From: Puniceicoccaceae bacterium
Lineage (GTDB): Bacteria > Verrucomicrobiota > Verrucomicrobiia > Opitutales > Coraliomargaritaceae
DNA length: 51,763 bases
NCBI GenBank assembly: GCA_902587165.1
Contig: CACIKF010000009.1
Location: 1 to 51,763 of the forward strand
Reading direction: 5' to 3'
The translations under genes and the position numbers were made by a program. The notes beneath the pieces are model-generated. The model was given only the letters and a program-made list of their open reading frames with translations, searched no databases and was not told the origin of the DNA. Below are positions 17,404 to 26,104 of the stretch, one piece after another; positions within the stretch are counted from its first letter, which is position 1, and each line of letters begins with the position of its first letter.

Positions 17404-18144
17404 TTACTTGTCTGCGATCAAGTTTCGATAGGCTTGAACCGATTCAGTCTGAGTGTTATACGCGTCTCCTAGTCGAAAGGCGTGCTTGTAAACTCTTGTT
17501 TCGAGCCCGACTAGGTCGTGCCAGACTTGCACCTGCCCATCGCAATGCATGCCAGCACCAATTCCAATGACTGGGATTCTTAGCAACTGACTCACTTGCT
17601 GAGCGACCGCTTCGGGTACGAGTTCGAGAATGATTCCAACTGCGCCTGCTGTTTCGAGTTGCTGACTCTCTTCGATCAATTGATCGGCGGATTTGCTGTC
17701 TTTCGCTTGCAGAGCGGGCTTTTCAATGAGCTGCGGGGTGAAGCCGAGGTGTGCCCAGCCATCGACTTCGGAGCTAGCCAGAGCTACAAATACATCTGGT
17801 CTGAAACCTTCTACTTTGACCCCCTTTACACCGTCCTGCTGTAACTGCGCTGCCGCGTCCAAGACCATCGGGAGATCGTGAGATGCGGAGTAGGGGATGT
17901 CGGCTAGCAAGTAGGCACGTTCGATTCCGCGCGCGACGGCACGCACGTGGTGACGCATTTCCTCTAGACTAAGGTCATTCTGGTGCGCGTAGCCGAGTAC
18001 ATTAGTCGCGAGGCTGTCGCCCACAAAGATGACATCGATTCCGCTGGCATCCTGAATCTTGGCAGTCGGATAGTCGTAGCAAGTCAGCATCGATATGCCG
18101 ATACCGTCTTGTTTGAGTTGATTGAATTTAGATGCCTCTACCAT
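17404..18144 (-). CDS. panB: 3-methyl-2-oxobutanoate hydroxymethyltransferase (ketopantoate hydroxymethyltransferase)
   Basis: The 246-residue TIM-barrel enzyme has MLTCYDYPTAKIQDASGIDVIFVGDSLA, with the metal Asp in VGDS. It also has LSLEEMRHHVRAV, ADIPYSAS, KVEG and VIGIGAGMHCDGQVQVWHDL. It makes ketopantoate for coenzyme A synthesis. It is somewhat shorter than the usual roughly 265 residues because the C-terminus ends soon after the FRLG segment. It converges with the FGE gene; the 66-bp gap has a small CAGAG/CTCTG hairpin. Confidence 0.93.
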   Translation of the reverse strand: MVEASKFNQLKQDGIGISMLTCYDYPTAKIQDASGIDVIFVGDSLATNVLGYAHQNDLSLEEMRHHVRAVARGIERAYLLADIPYSASHDLPMVLDAAAQLQQDGVKGVKVEGFRPDVFVALASSEVDGWAHLGFTPQLIEKPALQAKDSKSADQLIEESQQLETAGAVGIILELVPEAVAQQVSQLLRIPVIGIGAGMHCDGQVQVWHDLVGLETRVYKHAFRLGDAYNTQTESVQAYRNLIADK

Positions 18145-18262
18145 AAAGAGAAAGACAGGCAGATAATTTTAGGTGGGAATGGCAATTTTTATATCCATCA
18201 ATGCACGTGCTAGCTAAAGAAATAATCTTGTGAATCACAATTTCAAAGTCGAACTTAGGTTT

Positions 18263-18628
18263 ATGAAAGACGCAGACACACACTTGCAGGAAATCAAAGA
18301 CCGCGTGCTCGCTTTTGCAAAAGAGCGAGATTGGGAGCAATTCCATGCCCCTAAAAACCTTTCGATGGCAATTGCTGCTGAGGCGGCAGAGTTAATGGAG
18401 CACTTTCTTTGGCAGAGTTCAGAGGCGTCTCGTAGCGATATGGAAGCTGAGAACTTGCGCTCGAAAGTCGAAGAAGAGCTGGCTGACGTGTTTATTTTTG
18501 CGATCGAATTCGCCAACATGACAGGCATCGACATAGCCACAATTATCGATACTAAGATGAAGCGAAACGCCGAAAAATATCCTGTCGAGAAAGCAAAAGG
18601 GCGCAGTGTGAAATACACAGAGCTTTGA
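18263..18628 (+). CDS. MazG-like nucleotide pyrophosphohydrolase (dCTPase-type)
   Basis: The 121-residue all-alpha protein shows AKERDWEQFHAPKNLSMAIA, the metal-binding EAAELMEHFLW and EELADVFIFAIEFA, which together form the EExxE...ExxD site of the MazG/MazG-like family. It hydrolyses noncanonical or excess NTPs to NMP and pyrophosphate (house-cleaning). The frame is open to a GTG at 18230; ATG 18263 is chosen because an AGG lies seven bases upstream. It is divergent from panB. Confidence 0.88.
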   Translation: MKDADTHLQEIKDRVLAFAKERDWEQFHAPKNLSMAIAAEAAELMEHFLWQSSEASRSDMEAENLRSKVEEELADVFIFAIEFANMTGIDIATIIDTKMKRNAEKYPVEKAKGRSVKYTEL

Positions 18629-18691
18629 TGCATATTATTTACTAGCCTAAATAGCTATGAAGCTAATAAAACAAGTTTATGCGTCGGTTTA

Positions 18692-18931
18692 CTAACCAAT
18701 TTTTGTGTTACGTGCGCCGCGCCAGCTTTCACGATGCTTACGGATCCAGTCTAGAAGAGCCCGTTCAAAACCGATGTCTTGACCCTTTTTTTCCGACTCG
18801 ATCCACTTGTGGCGAAGAATCTCTTCTCGCTCCGCAAGAAACTCTTGATACAAGGTCGACCGTTTAGCAAAACCTTGATTAGGAAGGGTGTCGGAAGCTA
18901 AATTTGACATTTTCTTATTCTCTTCGCTCAT
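18692..18931 (-). CDS. Small conserved-looking protein of 79 residues, function unknown
   Basis: The product is charged, soluble and helix-rich. The C-terminal half reads EFLAEREEILRHKWIESEKK, then GQDIGFERALLDWIRKHRESW. A pattern of HKW, SE, G-D-IG and a following DW helix reminds me of a short segment found in DUF4032-type proteins, but I cannot confirm that. The gene stands alone between the MazG-like gene (convergent) and mrp (same strand, 78 bp away). It uses typical codons and has a normal ATG start. I do not recognise a function. Confidence 0.6.
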   Translation of the reverse strand: MSEENKKMSNLASDTLPNQGFAKRSTLYQEFLAEREEILRHKWIESEKKGQDIGFERALLDWIRKHRESWRGARNTKIG

Positions 18932-19009
18932 TATTACAGCAAATAGTGCTTAATGAGTTTTTAGAATGCATGTGACTAAAATGCTGGCTAGTCTAAAAGA
19001 AGCTGAAGT

Positions 19010-20083
19010 CTATTTTTTCATGAGATTGTCAAGAATCTGACGCGCAATCCTTATAAACTCCTGAGCGGCTTTTGATTCTGGGTCACTGACCACTATGGGT
19101 ATGCCCTTGTCGCATCCGATTCGAATGTTTGGATCGATTGGTAATTGGCCTAAAAGTTCAGTTTCGAGGCTCTGCGCGGTTTCGCTACCACCACCTTCGC
19201 CGAAGAGTGTTTGGCGGGTGCCATCGATTGCTTGGAGGTAACTCATATTCTCAACCACACCAAGTAGCGGCACGTTAACTTTATCAAACATCCGAGCGCC
19301 ACGACGGGCTACATTGGCAGCAGCGGGCTGCGGAGTCGTGACGATGACGGCACCTTCCAGCGGTAGAGTCTGTACTAGTGAAAGTTGTGCGTCGCCCGTT
19401 CCGGGTGGTAGATCAACAACGAGTATCTCCAGCTCTCCCCAATTAACGTTTTGGGCAAATTGCTGAATCGTCTTCATGATCATGGGACCACGCCAGACGA
19501 CGGGCGTATCTTCGTCGACCAGAAAACCCATCGACATGGTGCGAACGCCGAAGTTTTCGATCGGTATGATCATATCACTCTCGATTTCGGGGCGACCGGC
19601 CGCACCGAGCATGAGCGGCACTGAAGGACCGTAAATATCGCAATCCATGATGCCGACTCCTGGTAGACCTTTCTCCTCCAGCAGATGCTGGAGTGAGCAG
19701 GCTAGGTTAACGGTGACGGTCGATTTACCGACGCCACCTTTACCACTGGCAATGGCAATGGCATATTTAACCTTTTGCATGGCTTGGCTATTACTCGCTT
19801 GCTTGGCCGCGCCGCCAGCTGGAGAGGGCTGCTGTTTCGGTTGAGAGATTTCCATCCGTACTTTGACATCTTTTACCCCGTCGAGTGCACCGACTGCAGC
19901 TTTTATATCAGCTGCGATTTGCTCGGGGATCGCAGGATCCCCTGTCGTAATCTCAATCCCGACTTGGACTTCGTCACCAGTCTGTTCGATCTCACGGACG
20001 AGGCCGAAGGAAACGATGTCGCGGCTGAAGCCTGGGAATTTGACGCTTTTGAGGGCTGCTTGGATGTTTTCTGTATCTGCCAT
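19010..20083 (-). CDS. mrp: Mrp/ApbC-family iron-sulfur cluster carrier ATPase
   Basis: The 357-residue protein has an N-terminal MIP18/DUF59 domain (residues 1-90) and then a ParA-like P-loop domain. That domain carries the deviant Walker A GKGGVGKST, DCDIYGPSVPLMLG, VVDLPPGTGDAQL and TTPQPAAANVARRG. The family carries Fe-S clusters to apoproteins. Most members have a CxxC in the segment after VENMSY that ligates the bridging cluster. Here that position reads VVENMSYLQAIDGTRQTLFG with no cysteines, so cluster binding must differ or be lost. It is divergent from the tolB-like gene. Confidence 0.9.
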   Translation of the reverse strand: MADTENIQAALKSVKFPGFSRDIVSFGLVREIEQTGDEVQVGIEITTGDPAIPEQIAADIKAAVGALDGVKDVKVRMEISQPKQQPSPAGGAAKQASNSQAMQKVKYAIAIASGKGGVGKSTVTVNLACSLQHLLEEKGLPGVGIMDCDIYGPSVPLMLGAAGRPEIESDMIIPIENFGVRTMSMGFLVDEDTPVVWRGPMIMKTIQQFAQNVNWGELEILVVDLPPGTGDAQLSLVQTLPLEGAVIVTTPQPAAANVARRGARMFDKVNVPLLGVVENMSYLQAIDGTRQTLFGEGGGSETAQSLETELLGQLPIDPNIRIGCDKGIPIVVSDPESKAAQEFIRIARQILDNLMKK

Positions 20084-20219
20084 GATTATTTAGTAGCAAA
20101 TTGAAATACTTAGGCCGCAGTTCAACTCGAAACGTATAAATTCCTGCCCTTTGTAGAAATCTATTCACGCTGCAGATTTTCATTTGCGATTTACGCAGGA
20201 TTCCGACTATTTCTGGTTA

Positions 20220-21416
20220 ATGCGGTTAAATCTACACTCACTACTCTTTATATTCTTATCTTCAGTAGCCTCACAGTCGGTCTTTGCTGATCCGATCGAG
20301 TTAGAGACTTTGATTCGTAATGATGAAGGCAAATTAGCCATCGCTGTTGGTAGTAGTGACCCTAATATTTCTAATTTAGCTCGACGTGCCTTCTCCCTCC
20401 ACGGGGGAATTGTAGTTGCGGAAGAAGCAGTGGACGCTTTGTTTCTTGTTAAGATCGAGCCTGCTGGTGACTCCTCTGTATTGCTCACGCTCGGTTCTGG
20501 GCAACCCTATACCGAGCAATTGCGCCGCACTGTCTCGGGTCGTGATTTACAAAACGCTGTTCTCCGTGCCTGCGATATAGTGGTGAAGGCAACTTTACAG
20601 AGTGAAGGCTTCTTTGCGGGGCGTCTTGCATTTGTCTGTAAACAGAACGGCTTCTCCGAGCTTTATACCAGCGATTTACTTTTTACACGAATCAGTCCCT
20701 TGACCGCCGACCGAGCTTTGATCGCTGGACCTAAGTGGTCTCCCGACGGGCGAAGCTTGCTTTTCACAAGCTATTTTAAGAGTGGCTTTCCTGACATTTA
20801 TAGGATCGATGTGGATTCAAGACGCAAGACTCCAATCGCCACTTTCAAAGGCCTGAATAGCGGGGGCACCTTCAGCCCAGACGGTCGTCAGATAGCGATG
20901 TCGCTTTCCGGCACGGGCAATTCCGAGATTTATGTGTCGGATAGTCGCGGTAAAAATGTCCGTCGGCTCACGACGAATAAGAGCCTCGAAACCAGCCCAA
21001 GTTGGTCCCCCGATGGCCGCCACCTAGTCTACACCTCGGATGCGCCCGGCAAACCACAACTCTACGAAATCTCTAGTTTAGGTGGCCCCACGCGTCGTAT
21101 CCCGACAAATATTAGTAGCTATTGCTCCGAACCCGCCTGGAACCCAGTCGATGAGAACCTCATTGCCTTTACCGTGGCAGTGCATGGCGGTTTCCAGATT
21201 GCACTTTACGATGCGAAGAAAGGCAGTAGCGAAATCCTCACTAGGGGTCCCTCTTCGCTGGAACCTACTTGGCTGCGCGATGGCCGTCACTTAGTATTCA
21301 CTCAGCGCAAAGGAAGCATCATACGTCTAATGCTTTTGGACACTAAAACAAAAGAAGTGCGCGCCTTGCATGCTCCAAGTTTTGGAGAAGCTTCGATGGC
21401 GACTTACGTATATTAA
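20220..21416 (+). CDS. TolB-like periplasmic beta-propeller protein
   Basis: The 398-residue product has a signal peptide (cleavage after QSVFA), an N-terminal domain of about 150 residues, and a C-terminal propeller with PD40 repeats: WSPDGRSLLFTS, FSPDGRQIAMS, WSPDGRHLVYTSD and WLRDGRHLVFTQ. TolB links the Tol-Pal envelope complex in the periplasm. No tolQRA or pal is adjacent, so it may be the TolB of the cell or a related propeller. A TTG twelve codons upstream is open; ATG 20220 directly precedes the signal peptide. Confidence 0.85.
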   Translation: MRLNLHSLLFIFLSSVASQSVFADPIELETLIRNDEGKLAIAVGSSDPNISNLARRAFSLHGGIVVAEEAVDALFLVKIEPAGDSSVLLTLGSGQPYTEQLRRTVSGRDLQNAVLRACDIVVKATLQSEGFFAGRLAFVCKQNGFSELYTSDLLFTRISPLTADRALIAGPKWSPDGRSLLFTSYFKSGFPDIYRIDVDSRRKTPIATFKGLNSGGTFSPDGRQIAMSLSGTGNSEIYVSDSRGKNVRRLTTNKSLETSPSWSPDGRHLVYTSDAPGKPQLYEISSLGGPTRRIPTNISSYCSEPAWNPVDENLIAFTVAVHGGFQIALYDAKKGSSEILTRGPSSLEPTWLRDGRHLVFTQRKGSIIRLMLLDTKTKEVRALHAPSFGEASMATYVY

Positions 21417-21451
21417 AATGGCATAGCTACACGTGGAGCCAGCTCGGAAAT

Positions 21452-22051
21452 CTATGACAAGGCTTCTCGTAGGAGCAAATCAACCGGTGCATTGGCATCG
21501 AGCTTAGAGACCGCTTTACGCACCAGCTTATCAGCATCAGCTGGTTTGTAGCCAAGTGTCATTAAACTAGCGACGGCGTCTTGGAAGGTGCTCGGTTCAG
21601 CGGATGCGGACACCTCGCCTGTTGTTGCTGCGCTGCTTGTTGAGGCGATACCCACTTTGTCTTTTAATTCAATAACAAGCCGTTCAGCGGTTTTTTTGCC
21701 GATACCCGGGCATTTAGAAAGTAAGGCTACATCGGAACTGGCTATGGCATTACGCAATAGTTCGGTCGACATTCGACTGAGCATACTTATACCAATCTTA
21801 GGGCCTATGCCGGAAACCTTTTCGATCAATAGGCGATAAAAGTCGCGGTCTTCACGAGTCGCAAAGCCGTAAAGCGTCGCGCTGTCTTCACGGTAGACGC
21901 TGTGGATATAAAGGCTGCACTCGGTCCCAATCGCGGACAGCTTCTCAGCAGTCGTGATCGGGATATGCACTTCGTAGCCTACGCCAGCTGCCTCAAGCAC
22001 GACCAAAAGAGGGGTGGATTCGAGAACAGTGCCTTTGATTTGCGCAATCAT
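21452..22051 (-). CDS. ruvA: Holliday junction branch migration protein RuvA
   Basis: The 199-residue protein has the N-terminal OB fold (MIAQIKGTVLESTPLLVVLEA), two helix-hairpin-helix units (LIEKVSGIGPKIGISML and SKCPGIGKKTAERLVIELKD) and a C-terminal domain III (ASLMTLGYKPADADKLVRKA) that contacts RuvB. It binds four-way junctions as a tetramer. It is seven bases downstream of dapB and apparently in its operon; ruvB and ruvC are not in the window. Confidence 0.95.
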   Translation of the reverse strand: MIAQIKGTVLESTPLLVVLEAAGVGYEVHIPITTAEKLSAIGTECSLYIHSVYREDSATLYGFATREDRDFYRLLIEKVSGIGPKIGISMLSRMSTELLRNAIASSDVALLSKCPGIGKKTAERLVIELKDKVGIASTSSAATTGEVSASAEPSTFQDAVASLMTLGYKPADADKLVRKAVSKLDANAPVDLLLREALS

Positions 22052-22058
22052 TATTGCT

Positions 22059-22796
22059 TTAGTCGCTTAGACCGAGGACGTCTTCCATATTGTAGACGCC
22101 AGGCACCTTACCCACTGCCCATTGCGCAGCACGTATGGCTCCTTGAGCAAAAATCTTACGGTCGGTCGCGCGGTGGGTTAGCTCAATGCGTTCGCCGTCG
22201 CCACAAAAGTAAACCGTATGCTCGCCCACGATATCGCCACCGCGGATTGCATGCACGCCGATCTCTCCACGTGGTCTTGCGCCGACGATGCCCTCTCGAC
22301 CATGTACAACCTGCTCCTCGTTCAGCGTGTAGCTGTCCTTTAATATTTCGATTAGTCGCTCTGCAGTACCGCTGGGCGCATCTTTTTTGTCATGGTGATG
22401 CATCTCCATTACTTCGGGTTCGTAATGCTCGCCGAGGATACTAGCTGCTTTGCGAGTTAGGTAGTTAAGCGTGTTCACGCCGACCGAATAGTTGCCCGCC
22501 CAGATTACGGGTATCTTTCTCTCGACCGCGCTAAGGATGGCCGCCTTCTCTTCGACTGTGTGTCCAGTCGTGCCAATTACTATTGGAATATTCTTTTCAA
22601 CAGCGAGTTCTGCAATGCTCAGAGTTACTTCGTGAAAGCTGAATTCGATGATCGCCTCACAGGTGTCGATCTTGGCGTGAGGATCATCGCCCACATCACA
22701 TGCTGAAACGATTTCTGCATTGTTGTTTTCAGCGATAGCAGCGATGGCAATACCCATGCGTCCGCGTGCGCCGTTTAGGAGTAGTTTGAGTGGCAT
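22059..22796 (-). CDS. dapB: 4-hydroxy-tetrahydrodipicolinate reductase
   Basis: The 245-residue enzyme has the nucleotide-binding start LLLNGARGRMGIAIA, VIGTTGHT, the substrate and catalytic segment MHHHDKKDAPSGTA, and the C-terminal GVYNMEDVLGL. It reduces the DapA product in lysine and diaminopimelate synthesis. It is 12 bp after dapA and seven bp before ruvA, forming a three-gene minus-strand operon. Confidence 0.95.
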   Translation of the reverse strand: MPLKLLLNGARGRMGIAIAAIAENNNAEIVSACDVGDDPHAKIDTCEAIIEFSFHEVTLSIAELAVEKNIPIVIGTTGHTVEEKAAILSAVERKIPVIWAGNYSVGVNTLNYLTRKAASILGEHYEPEVMEMHHHDKKDAPSGTAERLIEILKDSYTLNEEQVVHGREGIVGARPRGEIGVHAIRGGDIVGEHTVYFCGDGERIELTHRATDRKIFAQGAIRAAQWAVGKVPGVYNMEDVLGLSD

Positions 22797-22808
22797 AATT
22801 ATATAAGC

Positions 22809-23699
22809 TTAGGTTAGCTCGAGTTCAAACATTAGTGGATCGAGTATGGCGCGAGCTTCGCTGGAAATTTGGCCAAGCGGCAAGCGAACTTCGTCCGATT
22901 CGATGATACCTGCTTGCTTGAGTGCATATTTGATCGGCACGGGATTCGAATCGAGAAAGATACTCCTGAAGAAGGGGAAATACTTAATGAACGTTGCTCT
23001 CGCGGCAGCGAAATCGTTGGCATTTGCTGCGCGCACCATTTCGACGAGCGGCGAAACAACGAGATTCGACGCCACACTGATCACTCCAGTCGCACCTGCC
23101 GACATGAAGGGGAGGGTTAGACTATCGTCCCCACTCATGACTGCGTAATCTGGGCCGAGGGTACGCACATATTCGGTGACTTTTTCGCAAGAGCCCTCAG
23201 CCGCTTTCATACAACAAACGTTAGGGTATTTTTCGTAGAGACGTGCTGCTACATCAATCGAAATTTCAATACCACAGCGCGAAGGGATTGAATAAAGAAT
23301 GATTGGCTTTTCGGTCGCTTGGGCGATTTTGCCAAAGTGTTGCATTAAACCGTCTTGACTCGGTTTATTGTAGTAGGGCGCAACGACGAGGAATCCGTCG
23401 GCTCCTGCTTTTTCGGCTTCATGGGTCAGCGCGACCGCTTCGGAGGTCGAGTTAGAGCCGGTGCCAGCATAGACCGGCACTTTGCCGCCAGCCGCTTTGA
23501 CGGTGGCGCGAACGACTTCGATGTGCTCGGCTTTATTGAGGGTAGGGGACTCGCCAGTCGTGCCGACGGAGACGAGGCCATTTATGCCGCCATCGAGCTG
23601 GTGGGCGACGAGTTTTTCCAAGTCGGCATAAGCGACTTCACTACCCTTTATCGGCGTAGCCAGCGCGGTGAAAACACCCGAAAATTGTTTTGTGTTCAT
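22809..23699 (-). CDS. dapA: 4-hydroxy-tetrahydrodipicolinate synthase
   Basis: The 296-residue TIM-barrel aldolase starts MNTKQFSGVFTALATPIKG. It has GTTGESPTL, the Tyr motif VAPYYNKPSQDGL, IPSRCGIEI and the Schiff-base Lys in CCMKAAEGS. It condenses pyruvate with aspartate semialdehyde, the entry to the DAP/lysine branch. The frame is open 27 codons further upstream, but the ATG at 23699 matches the family start. Confidence 0.95.
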   Translation of the reverse strand: MNTKQFSGVFTALATPIKGSEVAYADLEKLVAHQLDGGINGLVSVGTTGESPTLNKAEHIEVVRATVKAAGGKVPVYAGTGSNSTSEAVALTHEAEKAGADGFLVVAPYYNKPSQDGLMQHFGKIAQATEKPIILYSIPSRCGIEISIDVAARLYEKYPNVCCMKAAEGSCEKVTEYVRTLGPDYAVMSGDDSLTLPFMSAGATGVISVASNLVVSPLVEMVRAANANDFAAARATFIKYFPFFRSIFLDSNPVPIKYALKQAGIIESDEVRLPLGQISSEARAILDPLMFELELT

Positions 23700-24012
23700 A
23701 ATTGATTCAGAGAGTAATGTGAAAATGATTTCATGCGAGCGATTTCGCTCTAGCACGAGCATAAGCTTATCTATATTCAACAGAAAAGTTATTCCCTACC
23801 AGAAAATTAAAAATGGCAGTAATAGAAACAATTTATTATCTCCATAATCACGCAGATAAAAAGGGCTTTAGTCGGGTCCATATTATGTCCATTAAGCCTA
23901 TCTTCCTAAAATTGAGCGAAGGGATCGAGTCGGTCGTGATGGATCTTAAGGGCATCTCCCACGCTAGCGATTGTATCCTAGGCTAAGCGGTATTTGGGGT
24001 ATTGTGACAGTG
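23700..24012. other. Gap between divergent dapA and glycosyltransferase genes; no gene called
   Basis: This 313-bp stretch should hold the promoters of both divergent genes. A possible 57-residue frame runs from ATG 23813 to the stop at 23984-23986, just before the glycosyltransferase, but its composition is not persuasive and there is no ribosome-binding site. No stable hairpin or repeat stands out. Confidence 0.5.
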
Positions 24013-25206
24013 ATGAATTGCCTAATCATCGGTAAAGTCTGGCCAGAGCCGACTTCGACAGCTGCTGGCCAGCGGACCTACGACGTGATTACGGCTTTAC
24101 AGCTAGGCTGCTGGCAGGTGCATTTCGCCTCTGCTGCTCAGCGCGGCGAGCATGCGCTCGATCTTGAAGCAATAGGCGTCACGACCCATGAAATCGCGGT
24201 CAACGATGCGGCCTTTGATCCATGGGTCGAAGCACTCGCGCCCCAGGTGGTGATTTTTGACCGTTTTATGACCGAAGAGCAGTATGGTTGGCGTGTCGCT
24301 CAGCGTTGTCCAGAGGCAGTACGTGTGCTCGATACGAGCGATCTACACTGCCTGCGTCTTGCACGAGAGCAGGTAATTAAGAGCGGAGAAGCACTCAAGC
24401 TAAAGAATGACATAGCGCTACGCGAAATCGCCGCCATCTATCGCTCTGACCTCACCTTAATGATTTCAGAGTTCGAGATGGAAATCTTAGTCGACGAATT
24501 TAGCATCAACGAAAGTTTACTCGCCTATTGGCCATTTTCCCTAGAACTCTCGGAAGAGTGCGTGCTTTATAAAAATAGGAAAGATTTCATTTTGATCGGT
24601 AGCTTTTTACATCCCCCTAACTTGGATGCAGTGCGTTGGTGTAAGGCGGAAATTTGGCCGCTCATTCGCCAGCAATTGCCTGAAGCTGAATTACACTGTT
24701 ATGGCTCTTACGGAGATAGGTTTGCAGCCGAGCTTCATGCGCCAAAGAACGGCTTTTACTTTAAGGGTCGTGCTGAAGATGCCCTAGCGACCATGACGCT
24801 TTATCGTGTTAATCTGGCACCGCTCCGCTACGGCGCAGGCTTGAAGGGTAAAGTTTTCGACGGCTTTCAAACGGGAACGCCAACGGTAATGACCCCAATC
24901 GCTGCCGAGGGTATTTCTACAAACTTTGGCTGGGCCCATACCGTAGCTGAAGACTTCGCGAATGCGGCTTTACAACTCTACCGAGAGCCTGAAGCTTGGC
25001 GCATTCGCCAGTGCGAAGAACGCGCACTTTGCCAGGACCGTTTTAATTCCGCTGACTGGCTGCCGCGCTTAGCCGCGATTATTCAATGCGTAATTGGTGA
25101 GAAAGTTCAGCTCAGAGAGCAAAATTTTATCGGCAAAATACTTCGTCACCATCAGCACCGTAGCACTGAATTTATGAGTCGCTGGATCGAACTCAAGAAT
25201 AAGTAG
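24013..25206 (+). CDS. GT4-like glycosyltransferase
   Basis: The 397-residue product starts MNCLIIGKVWPEPTSTAAGQR, typical of a GT-B group with a GxxxPP-type opening loop. It ends with FKGRAEDALATM, APLRYGAGLKGKVFDGFQTG and AEGIS, the conserved C-terminal nucleotide-sugar site of Glyco_trans_1_4-type enzymes. The acceptor cannot be read from sequence. It precedes the glucosylglycerate genes by 82 bp on the same strand and may belong with them or only be a neighbour. Open codons upstream to a TTG at 23971, and GTGs at 24004 and 24010, are alternative starts. Confidence 0.75.
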   Translation: MNCLIIGKVWPEPTSTAAGQRTYDVITALQLGCWQVHFASAAQRGEHALDLEAIGVTTHEIAVNDAAFDPWVEALAPQVVIFDRFMTEEQYGWRVAQRCPEAVRVLDTSDLHCLRLAREQVIKSGEALKLKNDIALREIAAIYRSDLTLMISEFEMEILVDEFSINESLLAYWPFSLELSEECVLYKNRKDFILIGSFLHPPNLDAVRWCKAEIWPLIRQQLPEAELHCYGSYGDRFAAELHAPKNGFYFKGRAEDALATMTLYRVNLAPLRYGAGLKGKVFDGFQTGTPTVMTPIAAEGISTNFGWAHTVAEDFANAALQLYREPEAWRIRQCEERALCQDRFNSADWLPRLAAIIQCVIGEKVQLREQNFIGKILRHHQHRSTEFMSRWIELKNK

Positions 25207-25288
25207 CACAAGTGCTAGTGTGCATTGGCATGTTCTCTGCTAAACATAATATTATGCTCCCTTGCCTCGTGAATCTCCAAGTATTCTG

Positions 25289-26098
25289 ATGGCTACTAAA
25301 AAGAAGTTTTTAGTCGTCACCGACTTAGACTCCACTCTACTCGATCACAACTACAACTGCGACGAGGCTGAACCTGCACTTGCGTGCTTGCGCGAGTTGG
25401 GGCTGCCTCTGGTTTTAAATTCCAGCAAAACCGTCGCCGAGATGGAGAATTTGGCGATGCATTTGGGACTTCACTCACCTCTTGTGGCGGAAAACGGCGG
25501 TTTGTTGGCAATTCCGAATGAAAGCACAGGTGACTACAGCGTGCAGATTAAAGGTCTTCCAAGAAAAGAGATTTTAGAGGCTGCTCACAATCTACGTTGC
25601 CAGATGGGCTATAAATTTGAAGGATTCGCTGATTGGTCAGACCAAGAACTTGCAGAGCGATCCGGGCTATCGATCACACAATCCAAGCTTTCACGCGCTC
25701 GCTTGGCCACGGAACCAATCTCATGGAACGATACTGAGCCGCAACGCTTAGAATTTGCCGACCAACTCGGCGTTCTAGGAATTCGTATGCTGCGTGGTGG
25801 ACGCTTCTGGCACCTTATGGGCGCCCCTGATAAGGCCGATGGCATTGCCTCTGCTTTGGAGTATTATCAAGAACGTGAGCCCGATACCGATTGGCTTGTT
25901 ATCGCGCTCGGTGATAGTGCCAACGATACTGCAATGCTCGAAGCAGCGGACATTGCCGTTGTCATTCCACACGCAGATGGCGCACATATTTCCCCGAAAG
26001 CACCACGTGTAGTACACGCATCGTTCCCTGCATCTAAGGGCTGGAACGCCGCAATCCTTTTACTCTTAGACGAATGCCGCGAGCACTGCTCCACTTAA
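25289..26098 (+). CDS. Mannosyl/glucosyl-3-phosphoglycerate phosphatase (HAD superfamily, MPGP type)
   Basis: The 269-residue HAD-IIB enzyme has motif I VVTDLDSTLLDH, the conserved VLNSSKTVAEME and ENGG, K in DKADGIASALEYY, and the acid motif ALGDSANDTAMLEAADIAVVI followed by PHADG. This set is characteristic of mannosyl-3-phosphoglycerate phosphatase and its glucosyl counterpart. It would remove the phosphate from glucosyl-3-phosphoglycerate made by the N-terminal domain of the next gene, only seven bp away, to give glucosylglycerate, a compatible solute. ATG 25289 is chosen over an upstream TTG at 25262. The sugar (glucose or mannose) is inferred from the partner gene. Confidence 0.88.
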   Translation: MATKKKFLVVTDLDSTLLDHNYNCDEAEPALACLRELGLPLVLNSSKTVAEMENLAMHLGLHSPLVAENGGLLAIPNESTGDYSVQIKGLPRKEILEAAHNLRCQMGYKFEGFADWSDQELAERSGLSITQSKLSRARLATEPISWNDTEPQRLEFADQLGVLGIRMLRGGRFWHLMGAPDKADGIASALEYYQEREPDTDWLVIALGDSANDTAMLEAADIAVVIPHADGAHISPKAPRVVHASFPASKGWNAAILLLLDECREHCST

Positions 26099-26104
26099 TT
26101 AACC

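Noticed and set aside
23813-23986. 57-residue plus-strand frame between dapA and the glycosyltransferase
   Set aside because: No ribosome-binding site, no recognisable domain and unconvincing composition; kept only as a note on the gap.
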